From positions 186,001 to 250,000 of the forward strand of contig NZ_JAAKGS010000003.1 in assembly GCF_011043555.1 (NCBI RefSeq): a DNA stretch of 64,000 nt. Direction: 5' to 3'. The stretch comes from Sphingobacterium sp. SGR-19 (GTDB taxonomy: Bacteria > Bacteroidota > Bacteroidia > Sphingobacteriales > Sphingobacteriaceae). Below are positions 44,687 to 52,246 of this stretch, in pieces. The notes below the pieces were generated by a model that was not told the DNA's origin, made no database searches, and saw only the letters and a list, made by a program, of their open reading frames with translations. A program made the translations under genes and the position numbers. The number at the start of each line of letters is the position of its first letter. Within the stretch, counting starts at the first letter, position 1.

Positions 44687-45728
44687 GTTTACTTTGTTTA
44701 ATCGTTAGCTCCACAAAGAAATAGCCTAAACGCTTGCCGTAGCGCAGACTGTATCGCTGTTGTGCCAAAAGATCCAAACGTTCCTGAACACTGGATAGTC
44801 CAATACCGCTACTACGTCCAAATCGTCTTTTACCTTCGAATTTGTTGATGGCAACAAATGTAAACATATCTTTTTGACAGTCTAACTTTATTTTAATGGA
44901 ACGACAAGTTCCCTTAACAGAAGCGTACTTTAAGACATTGTCCATAAAACTCAATAGTAAAACAGGTGGTACCAAATGTCCTTCCAGTGTTCCCTTTTTC
45001 ACATACTCGACCACATCATTATTCCCATGTTGGAGGCGGATAACATCGATCAAACTTTCTACTTGGTTGACCTCCTCCCGTAAGCTGATCATCGTAAGCC
45101 GGGCTTGCGTTTTTTCGTAGCTGTATCGTTGAACGCTTCCTAACCTACCCAATGAGCGTGCAAATTCCCAATTTCCTTTCAGCGCAAGCTGATTCGCTAT
45201 CGACGAAAGAACATTATATTGAAAATGACCGTCCAATACAAAACGCAGTTGTTGCTCCTTTAGCTCACTGTTCTCACTTTTCTGTTGCTTAAGAATAGTT
45301 AAAGCATGAAAACCCCATATAATCAGCTTAAACAGAAAGACATGTGACAACAGCTTACAATATTCGACAATCCATGTAACAAAAAGATCACCCCAAGTTA
45401 GCCTGTATTCACTATTATAGAATACAATTCCATACAAGGGAAACAGTTTATAAATCATCAAATAAGCCATGCTCACCAATGCCGGGTAAAGTAGAAGCAG
45501 CATAAAAACGCAGTATATCCAGGCACGTCTGGCTGCACTGTACCTGATAATAAACCATACGATATAGAAAAGGGGGACGTAAAGCAAAAGGAAACTCACC
45601 ACTGCTACATATATATTCCCTTCAAATTCACTTTGATTACGTGAAACCGTCAACCAATAGTATGCCACCCACCCTAATAGATGGATGAGGATGTGAACAG
45701 GAACTTTAAGTTCGGCTATTTTCTTCAT
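44673..45728 (-). CDS. LytS-type sensor histidine kinase, four membrane helices
   Basis: 351 aa. Four membrane helices (about residues 11-28, 39-63, 70-97 and 113-141) are followed by the kinase: His168 in DGHFQYNVLSSIAN, a variant of the usual NPHFLFNSLN box; the N box LLLSFMDNVLKYAS with Asp263-Asn264; and the G box SSGIGLSSVQERLDLL. So it looks active. The membrane part is of the type that reads a peptide or membrane signal. It is cotranscribed with the LytTR regulator and follows the acyltransferase-like gene after 79 nt. Confidence 0.9.
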   Translation of the reverse strand: MKKIAELKVPVHILIHLLGWVAYYWLTVSRNQSEFEGNIYVAVVSFLLLYVPLFYIVWFIIRYSAARRAWIYCVFMLLLLYPALVSMAYLMIYKLFPLYGIVFYNSEYRLTWGDLFVTWIVEYCKLLSHVFLFKLIIWGFHALTILKQQKSENSELKEQQLRFVLDGHFQYNVLSSIANQLALKGNWEFARSLGRLGSVQRYSYEKTQARLTMISLREEVNQVESLIDVIRLQHGNNDVVEYVKKGTLEGHLVPPVLLLSFMDNVLKYASVKGTCRSIKIKLDCQKDMFTFVAINKFEGKRRFGRSSGIGLSSVQERLDLLAQQRYSLRYGKRLGYFFVELTIKQSKHGSA

Positions 45729-45807
45729 CGCGGTTGAATAAGGTAGTGCTTCACATAAGTTTAGGATGTCAACACAAACTTTCTCCCGCTAAAATTACAA
45801 AAAATAT

Positions 45808-46803
45808 TTAACTCTTCATCAGTCTTATCAAACGTTTCCAGCTGTCCATCCACAAAAAAGATAATTTCCCGATTTCCTGACAGGTGTATCGAGGACTGAT
45901 CATCATATAGTACCGCGTCCCCACACGACAGGGCCAATATGACTGATTCCGTCTTCTTTTATTACCTCCTTCCCGCTTTCCGGGCATGGTATGCACATAT
46001 AGCCAGCCCTCCCATATTTCAGGTCTTGGAGAAACAACTTCCTGCAAATGCTGATATAGCGTCTGGAACATACGCGATGTATAATATTCCAAAGGTTCCT
46101 CACTATTGGGGAGGATGGTCGGATAACTTTTATAAAATGTGTCGTCGTTATCATCCAAAGAGGAAAGGATGGGGTATATAGGAATATTTAGTTTATGTGA
46201 TAGTATAGCTAAGCCTTTACGTACGAGAAGGTCACAATTGAAAAACTGCACCTGCTCACCCTCTGTCCCATCTTTTGCCGGTATAGCCCCGTGATTTCCA
46301 TCCATATAAACTAAAACGTGAAAACCATTCCGTAGGGCTCCCAGCAACTTGATGAGACAATTGCTTGCATCCGCGTCGATCAACTGTAAAGCTCCGGCAT
46401 TTCCCATTTTCGCATGTTGCGCAAGCAGATATTCGCCTTGCTCAGCTATAATCTCGTTAGACATAATAATAGCTACCTGTAGCCCTTGTATACACATAAC
46501 ACGGTTAAGTAGTCGATATGACCCCGTGTGGAAGGTAGCTAAAATACCAGGTCGATCCTTGATTTGTCCAATATATGACGTCAAGCCCGCTAAAACTTCT
46601 TGTTTGACTGGTAGCACTTTCGACAACTGATCATCCGAAGCACGATATCTAGACATTACTAAACGGCGATAGATATCGGGATAATTAGAGGTTTCTATAT
46701 GGGGACAGAACCTATATAGATTAGCGGCGAATAACGCGTAAAGCCAAGATGTTGCTACGTCACTCTCGCTTGCTGTGCTTCTTTCCAAAAAATCCATTAT
46801 CAT
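45808..46803 (-). CDS. LpxL-like (LPLAT superfamily) acyltransferase homologue
   Basis: 331 aa. The middle part resembles lipid A/lysophospholipid acyltransferases: ILATFHTGSYRLLNRVMC with His92, LVYMDGNHGAIPAKDG, and VQFFNCDLLVRKGLAILSHKLNIPIYPIL. The catalytic HX4(D/E) motif reads H-T-G-S-Y-R, with Arg at the acidic position, so acyl transfer is uncertain. The last 60 residues (from about 272; YWPCRVGTRYYMMISPRYTCQEIGKL) are unlike LpxL and slightly resemble PqqD-type peptide-recognition domains. It follows the 45-aa peptide gene and precedes the kinase/regulator pair, so it may act on the peptide; this is inference. Start: ATG 46803 or 46797. Confidence 0.6.
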   Translation of the reverse strand: MIMDFLERSTASESDVATSWLYALFAANLYRFCPHIETSNYPDIYRRLVMSRYRASDDQLSKVLPVKQEVLAGLTSYIGQIKDRPGILATFHTGSYRLLNRVMCIQGLQVAIIMSNEIIAEQGEYLLAQHAKMGNAGALQLIDADASNCLIKLLGALRNGFHVLVYMDGNHGAIPAKDGTEGEQVQFFNCDLLVRKGLAILSHKLNIPIYPILSSLDDNDDTFYKSYPTILPNSEEPLEYYTSRMFQTLYQHLQEVVSPRPEIWEGWLYVHTMPGKREGGNKRRRNQSYWPCRVGTRYYMMISPRYTCQEIGKLSFLWMDSWKRLIRLMKS

Positions 46804-46837
46804 AATGTTTCTTATTGAATTTCCTAAATCCAGAAGA

Positions 46838-46880
46838 TAAAAAGAAAACCTGACCTCTGTTAGATCAAGTCAGGCTTTCT
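46838..46880 (-). terminator. intrinsic terminator/attenuator after the peptide gene
   Basis: On the - strand AGAAAGCCTGAC (46880-46869) pairs with GTCAGGTTTTCT (46854-46843; one G-U pair), 14-nt loop, then TTTT. It lies 14 nt behind the peptide stop and before the acyltransferase-like gene, so most transcripts could end after the peptide. Confidence 0.8.
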
Positions 46881-46894
46881 ATAGCTAATTTAAC

Positions 46895-47032
46895 TTAGAT
46901 TGTTCTGAAAAAACACTTTGGTTCTTTCTTGGATGAAGCTTCTGCATCCCAAAACGCTACCATGGTTGGCAAAGCCACCTGTGCCCGGCGACCTGTAATC
47001 GCCTTACGTAACCATACTTTTAAAATCTTCAT
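46895..47032 (-). CDS. 45-aa peptide, putative signal or modified-peptide precursor
   Basis: 45 aa: an N-terminal amphipathic basic helix (MKILKVWLRKAITGRR), a hydrophobic stretch (AQVALPTMVAFWDA) and a C-terminal charged tail with a single Cys (SSKKEPKCFFRTI). Codon use looks like coding DNA. The ATG is preceded by A-rich sequence TTTGAAAAAC, usual for this group. It heads the run peptide, LpxL-like protein, LytS-type kinase, LytTR regulator, which is the layout of peptide-pheromone or RiPP-type systems. An antisense frame on the + strand (46929-47165) is less credible. No known peptide family is recognised. Confidence 0.55.
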   Translation of the reverse strand: MKILKVWLRKAITGRRAQVALPTMVAFWDAEASSKKEPKCFFRTI

Positions 47033-47526
47033 GTTTTTCAAATTAAGTGTTCATACTAAGCTTTCATGGTGTGGACAGTTCCCATGCCCATACCTCCGTC
47101 CGGATCGGAGCCCGATGAAATGCTTCAAAAAATTAAGTAAATATTTTGAAGTTAAAGATATCTAGGGACAATGTATATGATCTTAGTGACAAACCTATAA
47201 AAGAACACCACAAAATAATATATACCAGAAAACGAAAGTTTAGTCGTCGATTAGATGACATTGACCCCATCAACAAATTGCCACCCAACAAATTTTGTAT
47301 ACATTAAACATCTACAGAAAAGGAGTTCTCCTATTATCTACCCCTTAAAAACAGCCATACACCGTTACAAATATGCCTTCTACAGTTTTATTTGGCGGTA
47401 AAAATTTAAATATACAATTTGGCATCATCGTGAAGAAGAGAGTCATTGTGTATGTTTCTGATGTCTAGAAGACGATATGATGACGATGAAGAGGGAAAGA
47501 CATCTTTATAGAAACATCGGGGGGAG
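47033..47526. other. intergenic region upstream of the peptide gene
   Basis: 494 nt without a convincing gene. CTCCG (47094-47098) and CGGAG (47106-47110) make a GC-rich hairpin in an AT-rich background, in the likely 5' leader of the peptide gene. A 31-codon frame from ATG 47373 and two short peptide-like frames around 47045-47120 (- strand) lack good starts. Confidence 0.4.
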
Positions 47527-47571
47527 AAAAATAGTCAGGTCGCGGAAACCGGGCGTGCCGCGTACCTGACT
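47527..47571 (-). terminator. intrinsic terminator of metA
   Basis: On the - strand AGTCAGGTACGCGG pairs with CCGCGACCTGACT (one bulged base) around a 12-nt loop, then ATTTTT. It is about 50 nt after the metA stop. Confidence 0.85.
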
Positions 47572-47619
47572 ACTTCCTTTTATTCTTTCGAATTGTAACC
47601 GCAACGAAGCCGGTCTGCA

Positions 47620-48564
47620 TTATCCCTGTAGCTTGATCTCGCCCAAATTTGGGACGTCTTTTAAATTAAATGGCGTTGCTTGGTAAACATAGTAGTTCAA
47701 CCAATTGTTAAATAATAAGTTTGCATGGCTTGTCCAGCGAACCAACGGGGGATTATTGGGGTCGTTATCTACATAATAGTCTAAGGGCATATCAATGTCC
47801 AACCCCTTTTCCAAATCCCTTTTGTATTCATCATCCAATGTGAGAGGTGCATATTCGGAATGACCGGTGAAATAGAACTCGCGTCCTCCTCTGGAAGAAA
47901 GGATAGCAAGCCCCGCATCCTTAGATTCGGACAAAACAGAAATTGATTTCTTATCTGTTATTGATTTTTTCAAAATCGTAGTATGACGGCTGTGCGGAAT
48001 AAAAAACTCATCATCAAAACCTCTGAATAGCGGATGCCGTTTCTCGGTAGCCGTATGCTTAAATACGCCGAACAATTTTTCTTCTAAAGGCGATTTCTCT
48101 ACACCATAGAAATGATAGAGCGCCGCTTGAGAAGCCCAACAGATATATAATGTGGAAGTAACATGGGTTCTCGCCCAATCAAATATGCTCTTAATCTCTT
48201 CCCAATAAGATACTGCCTCAAAATCCATCATCTCCACCGGTGCTCCGGTGATGATCATACCATCATAGAAATCATCGCGCACTTCACTAAATCCCTTGTA
48301 AAACATTTCCAAATGCTCCTCAGGTGTATTTTTTGAAGTATGGGTGTCCAGCCGTACAAATTCTATTTCGACTTGTAAAGGATTGTTGGACAACAGCCTT
48401 ATGAAATCAGTCTCCGTCGTTATCTTAAGGGGCATTAGATTAAGAATAAGCACACGCAACGGGCGAATGTCCTGTGCCGCCGCTTGTAAATCGCTCATCA
48501 CAAATATATTCTCTTTCTCCAAAAGTTGAATAGCTGGAAGATTATCTGGTATCTTGACTGGCAT
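47620..48564 (-). CDS. metA: homoserine O-acyltransferase MetA (acetyl-specific)
   Basis: 314 aa. MetA family with catalytic Cys142 (LYICWASQAALYHFYG), the His-Glu pair in HSRHTTI and EYFTGHSEY-like motifs, and the substrate-setting position in ITGAPVEMMDFE: residue 111 is Glu. In the family Glu111 marks homoserine O-acetyltransferases, while Gly111 is found in succinyl-transferring E. coli MetA, so acetyl-CoA is the likely donor. It starts methionine synthesis. No SAM riboswitch is visible upstream; a -7 box lies at 48603-48610. Confidence 0.93.
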   Translation of the reverse strand: MPVKIPDNLPAIQLLEKENIFVMSDLQAAAQDIRPLRVLILNLMPLKITTETDFIRLLSNNPLQVEIEFVRLDTHTSKNTPEEHLEMFYKGFSEVRDDFYDGMIITGAPVEMMDFEAVSYWEEIKSIFDWARTHVTSTLYICWASQAALYHFYGVEKSPLEEKLFGVFKHTATEKRHPLFRGFDDEFFIPHSRHTTILKKSITDKKSISVLSESKDAGLAILSSRGGREFYFTGHSEYAPLTLDDEYKRDLEKGLDIDMPLDYYVDNDPNNPPLVRWTSHANLLFNNWLNYYVYQATPFNLKDVPNLGEIKLQG

Positions 48565-48602
48565 ACTATTTCCCTCGCTTAAGTTGATCTAAAAACTGAC
48601 TG

Positions 48603-48610
48603 CAAAAATA
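48603..48610 (-). promoter_or_regulatory. -7 box for metA
   Basis: On the - strand TATTTTTG matches TAnnTTTG exactly and lies 38 nt before the metA ATG. No clear -33 box. Confidence 0.45.
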
Positions 48611-48994
48611 TAAAGAATTAACCGGAAGAAAAAACATCCTGTAGTAAACACCTTCCAAACTCATTAAAGATGATACGTCCACATACGCACACCTTTTGTT
48701 CATATCCGAACAACCTGCAAAACAAAGAAAATCACAAATAGCTCACAATGAAACATTTCATTTTTTGGCAATGCGATTGGATAGTATCGCACAGAAGATA
48801 TGGACAATAAAACCATAACGATAATCGGTAAAAAAATTCACCGAATATTATACTGGTTTTACCGAGGAATATCAAAGACTGGTCTAATTGGCATTTCGTA
48901 CTATCCAGCACGAGGCTACTTTTGAATCATCAAAACAGTTAAAACATAAAAAGATTAAAAAAATAAATATTAACAACATTAAAAACTTACTACA
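48611..48994. other. intergenic region between metA and the NTF2-like gene
   Basis: 384 nt, AT-rich. TGGATAGTA (48778-48786) and TACTATCCA (48899-48907) are 9-bp inverted arms 112 nt apart, probably chance. GCGAT/ATCGC near 48774-48790 forms a small stem. No gene or riboswitch recognised. Confidence 0.3.
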
Positions 48995-49420
48995 ATGAAA
49001 ACGACAATCGCAACCATCGCAACAGCATTTATCATGATGACATCATTCAGTTCTTTTGCAGCTGAAAAAGTTAATCCGCTGAAAGATCTAAATTCCATGT
49101 ACATTATCGCTACTTATTTAGAGGCCGCTACCGCTGGCAGCATCGAATTCAACAAGTTTCTGTTTTCAGAGGATTTTGAATATCGAAACACCGCTAACAA
49201 TGTATGCTACAACAAAAAGACATATACTAATTTTTTAAAGACAAATAAAGGGTTGAAATTCAATTGTGAAACGACCTATGAAATGCTGGATGAATGTGGC
49301 AAAGCATGCGTCGCTAAAGCCACAATGAAATTCGACAACTTTACACGTATTGATTATATTACGCTAAACCACAGCGAAGACGGATGGAAAGTAAATAAAG
49401 TGGTAACGACCTACCCATAG
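48995..49420 (+). CDS. secreted NTF2-like (lumazine-binding-like) protein
   Basis: 141 aa. Signal peptide MKTTIATIATAFIMMTSFSSFAAEK. The mature part has the alpha/beta cone of the nuclear-transport-factor-2 fold (DLNSMYIIATYLEAATAGSIEFNKFLFSEDFEYR and a C-terminal DYITLNHSEDGWKVNKVVTTY). It has four Cys in the mature part, possibly two disulfides (NVCYNKK, FNCETTYEMLDECGKACVAK). Function unknown. An intrinsic terminator follows, shared with the convergent dnaB. Confidence 0.8.
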   Translation: MKTTIATIATAFIMMTSFSSFAAEKVNPLKDLNSMYIIATYLEAATAGSIEFNKFLFSEDFEYRNTANNVCYNKKTYTNFLKTNKGLKFNCETTYEMLDECGKACVAKATMKFDNFTRIDYITLNHSEDGWKVNKVVTTYP

Positions 49421-49454
49421 GACCTGGGTATTTGTTTCAATGTTTAGTTTAGTG

Positions 49455-49480
49455 AAAAGCCTACATGATGTAGGCTTTTT
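49455..49480. terminator. bidirectional intrinsic terminator
   Basis: AAAAGCCTACAT (49455-49466) pairs with ATGTAGGCTTTT around a single G, with T runs on both strands. It serves the NTF2-like gene (+) and dnaB (-). Confidence 0.88.
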
Positions 49481-49487
49481 ATCTTTT

Positions 49488-51074
49488 TTAGAATGGAGCA
49501 TCGTCTGGCATATCGTTCATTCTTGAAGGCATGGTAATGCCACCACCACCGCTGAAACCTCCAGTCCCACCGAATGCATCAGATGGTCCAATTGCAGAGA
49601 AGTTATCCGCTCCTCCTCCAAAGGAATCCACACCTCCAAAATCTTCTTCCAAATCCACGAACTTCACGTACTTACCAATAAAGCGTAAAGGGACTATTCC
49701 TGTTTCACCATTCCGGTGTTTCGCAATAATAACCTCCCCTACACCTGCTGTAGGACGTCCTTCTTCGTCTTCAGTAAGTCCATAATATTCGGGGCGATAA
49801 AGGAACAATACCATATCAGCATCCTGCTCTATGGACCCCGACTCCCGCAAATCCGACAACATTGGACGCTTACTATTTCCTGGCCGGGATTCTACGGCAC
49901 GGCTTAACTGGGAAAGCGCCAATACCGGAATATTCAGTTCTTTGGCAACAGATTTCAATGCTCGTGAAATACTACCGATTTCTTGTTCCCGGTTTCCTCC
50001 GCCTTTTCCTTCACTCTTTCCGTGCATAAGCTGTAAATAATCCACGATCACCATTTGGATATCATGTTGCGCCTTCAAACGACGACATTTCGCTCTAAAC
50101 TCAAAGACATTTAATGCAGGCGTGTCATCAATAATAAGAGGGGCTTCTGTTAGTCTCCCTATTCGGGAATGCAATTGCTGCCATTCGTGATCAGCCAGAT
50201 TCCCTTTTTTTAATTTTTCCTGTTCAATTTCTGTTTCACCCGCTATCAAACGATTAACTAACTGCACCGACGACATCTCCAACGAAAATACCGCCACCGG
50301 ACGTTGATGGTCTACCGCTGCATTTCTTGCTACAGAAAGAACAAATGCAGTTTTTCCCATCGCCGGACGAGCCGCAATAATAACAAGATCGGAAGGTTGC
50401 CAGCCAGACGTCATCCGGTCTAATGCGGTCAACCCAGAAGGAATACCTGTCAATCCGTCCGTACGGTCACGAAGCGCTTCCAAATTGGTGATCGCTTCCC
50501 GCATGATATCATCCATCTTCCGCGAATCGCGACGTAAGTTATTTTGTGCGATGTCAAATAGAGATTTCTCGGCGTGATCCAACAAATCAAATATATCGGT
50601 CGTTTCGTCGTAAGAGTTGTTTATAATTTCTGTCGATACCTTAATAAGTTCCCGCTGAATGTATTTTTGGGAAATAATACGGGCGTGGTACTCGATATTA
50701 GCAGCGGAAACAACTCTATCTGTGAGTTGCGTAATATAATAAGCGCCTCCCACCATTTCCAACGCGCCCATTTTCCGAAGTTCGGCGGTCACGGTTAACA
50801 GGTCAATAGGTGACGTTTGCTGAAACAAATTGAAAATGGCTTCGTAGATTTTTTGGTGTGCTTCTTTATAGAATGAATCTGGTTTAAGAATATCGATAAC
50901 TTCACTAAGTGCATTCTTCTCCAACATCAAGGCTCCTAAAACGGCTTCTTCCAAATCTAAAGCTTGTGGAGGCAATTTCCCTAATCCACTGACTAAATTA
51001 TTCAAGCTAGCCCGTTTCTTAGCAAAATTAGTTCTGCTCCCCGCATTGTTCGAAAATTCATTCTCTATCGCCAT
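49488..51074 (-). CDS. dnaB: replicative DNA helicase DnaB
   Basis: 528 aa from ATG 51074 (MAIENEFSNN); an in-frame upstream codon would add a hydrophobic leader of 27 residues, which is not natural for DnaB. N-terminal DnaB domain (residues 34-140: LPPQALDLEEAVLGALM) and helicase core with Walker A PAMGKTAF (Lys241), Walker B MVIVDYLQLM, and LSQLSRAVESRPGNSKRPMLSDLRESGSIEQDADMVLFLYR. No intein. A Gly/Phe-rich tail (FGGVDSFGGGADNF) of about 50 residues closes it, perhaps a partner-binding tail. Repeats upstream are listed separately. Confidence 0.95.
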   Translation of the reverse strand: MAIENEFSNNAGSRTNFAKKRASLNNLVSGLGKLPPQALDLEEAVLGALMLEKNALSEVIDILKPDSFYKEAHQKIYEAIFNLFQQTSPIDLLTVTAELRKMGALEMVGGAYYITQLTDRVVSAANIEYHARIISQKYIQRELIKVSTEIINNSYDETTDIFDLLDHAEKSLFDIAQNNLRRDSRKMDDIMREAITNLEALRDRTDGLTGIPSGLTALDRMTSGWQPSDLVIIAARPAMGKTAFVLSVARNAAVDHQRPVAVFSLEMSSVQLVNRLIAGETEIEQEKLKKGNLADHEWQQLHSRIGRLTEAPLIIDDTPALNVFEFRAKCRRLKAQHDIQMVIVDYLQLMHGKSEGKGGGNREQEIGSISRALKSVAKELNIPVLALSQLSRAVESRPGNSKRPMLSDLRESGSIEQDADMVLFLYRPEYYGLTEDEEGRPTAGVGEVIIAKHRNGETGIVPLRFIGKYVKFVDLEEDFGGVDSFGGGADNFSAIGPSDAFGGTGGFSGGGGITMPSRMNDMPDDAPF

Positions 51075-51122
51075 TCCAAAAAAATTCTTCTGTTTATTGT
51101 TGATGCTGATCGTAACGAATAA

Positions 51123-51130
51123 CAAAAATA
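51123..51130 (-). promoter_or_regulatory. -7 box for dnaB
   Basis: On the - strand TATTTTTG matches TAnnTTTG and lies 48 nt before the dnaB ATG. Confidence 0.45.
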
Positions 51131-51232
51131 TAAAAAATAAACAGGAACAATCCATCTATTTGTACACACTTCGGTGTATTGTAAAAAAGCGCCGTTATAA
51201 CTCCCTTGCGGATACGGGTTTCCATACTAGTG

Positions 51233-51331
51233 TTTTCCACACCACCTGTTAATAACCTGTGGAAGGAAAAAAAAGTCTCTTTCAAAACAAAGAGTTACAG
51301 GAATGTTAATAACTCCAGAGGGTGTTAAGAA
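51233..51331. repeat. DnaA-box-like motif and repeated TGTTAAKAA nonamers
   Basis: TTTTCCACA (51233-51241) fits the DnaA box TTWTNCACA, and TGTGGAA (51258-51264) is its inverted partner. TGTTAATAA occurs at 51247-51255 and 51304-51312, and TGTTAAGAA at 51323-51331. The repeats lie between dnaB and ubiE. They could be a DnaA-controlled promoter or part of a replication origin. Confidence 0.45.
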
Positions 51332-51478
51332 CTGTTACGGCAGATATTACCTAAAGCAAAAATAAGCATACCTATACCCTTTTGATTAAGTACCAAATAG
51401 TTAATGTTATTTAATGCATATTTCTCCACCCCTGACATACGAAAGAACACAGTTTTAGCAGGATAAAAATCAATATCG

Positions 51479-51486
51479 TATCTTTG
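51479..51486 (+). promoter_or_regulatory. -7 box of ubiE/menG, implying a leaderless message
   Basis: TATCTTTG matches TAnnTTTG, with TTTA (51454-51457) 21 nt upstream. Only 4 nt separate it from the ATG at 51491, so the transcript would begin at the start codon. Confidence 0.5.
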
Positions 51487-51490
51487 CTTT

Positions 51491-52231
51491 ATGGCAAATG
51501 ATACCCGAACGATAAAACCTTACAAAGCGCAGAAAGGTGGAAAGAAAGAACAAGTAACAAATATGTTCAACAACATATCCAAAACGTACGATATGTTGAA
51601 TCGGATGATGACGATGGGTATCGACACGATTTGGCGTAAAAAGGCGATTCGGTCGTTACGCAGCATCCATCCGCAGCTTATTCTCGATGTAGCTACAGGC
51701 ACTGGTGATTTTGCATTGGAGTCTATCAAGATATTGAATCCCAAAAAGATTATCGGCGTAGATATTTCTGCGGGTATGCTCGATGTCGCTCGCGAAAAAA
51801 TTGAGAAGAAAGGCCTACAGGAACAGTTTGAAGTTCAGCTTGGCGACTCCGAAAAACTGCAATTCGAGGACGATACGTTCGACGCCGTTACCGTTGCCTT
51901 CGGTGTTCGTAACTTCGAAAACCTAGAACAGGGGCTCGCGGATATCCGTCGTGTACTAAAACCGGGCGGCAAAGCTGTCATCTTGGAGCTATCTAACCCA
52001 ACCACCTTTCCCATAAAACAATTGTATCATTTCCATTTTCATACATTGACACCAGCATTGGGCAAATTGATCTCGAAAGATTCGAGCGCTTATTCTTACC
52101 TTCCCGAATCCGTTGCTAATTTTCCGGACGGTGAGCGGTTTGCCGCCATTACGCAAAAGGTGGGGTTCAAGGAAACTAAAGTAAGGCCACAAACGTTCGG
52201 GTTCTGTACCATATACGAATGCACGAAATAA
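51491..52231 (+). CDS. ubiE: demethylmenaquinone methyltransferase (UbiE/MenG)
   Basis: 246 aa. Rossmann methyltransferase with the SAM motif LDVATGTGDFALE, VDISAGMLDVARE, and the family signatures FDAVTVAFGVRNFE and ELSNPTTFPIKQLYHFHF. It methylates demethylmenaquinone (and in other bacteria demethylubiquinone) in quinone synthesis. Menaquinone is the usual quinone of this phylum. It may be translated from a leaderless transcript. An SDR gene follows after 15 nt. Confidence 0.94.
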   Translation: MANDTRTIKPYKAQKGGKKEQVTNMFNNISKTYDMLNRMMTMGIDTIWRKKAIRSLRSIHPQLILDVATGTGDFALESIKILNPKKIIGVDISAGMLDVAREKIEKKGLQEQFEVQLGDSEKLQFEDDTFDAVTVAFGVRNFENLEQGLADIRRVLKPGGKAVILELSNPTTFPIKQLYHFHFHTLTPALGKLISKDSSAYSYLPESVANFPDGERFAAITQKVGFKETKVRPQTFGFCTIYECTK

Positions 52232-52246
52232 TAATTTTCAACAACA

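Noticed and set aside
47045..47120. Two more short peptide-like frames on the - strand just upstream of the 45-aa gene (for example GSDPDGGMGMG)
   Set aside because: Neither has an ATG or a plausible upstream start; the frames end within 40 codons. Kept only as a note to look for a second precursor.
46929..47165. 78-codon frame on the + strand over the peptide gene
   Set aside because: No recognisable family and no clear start signal. It is antisense to the 45-aa gene, which fits the strand and layout of the neighbouring operon better.
47373..47468. 31-codon frame from ATG 47373
   Set aside because: No family, no conserved feature, weak coding character.
48565..48700. SAM riboswitch in front of metA
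   Set aside because: None of the conserved SAM-I or SAM-II blocks is present; only a -7 box was found.
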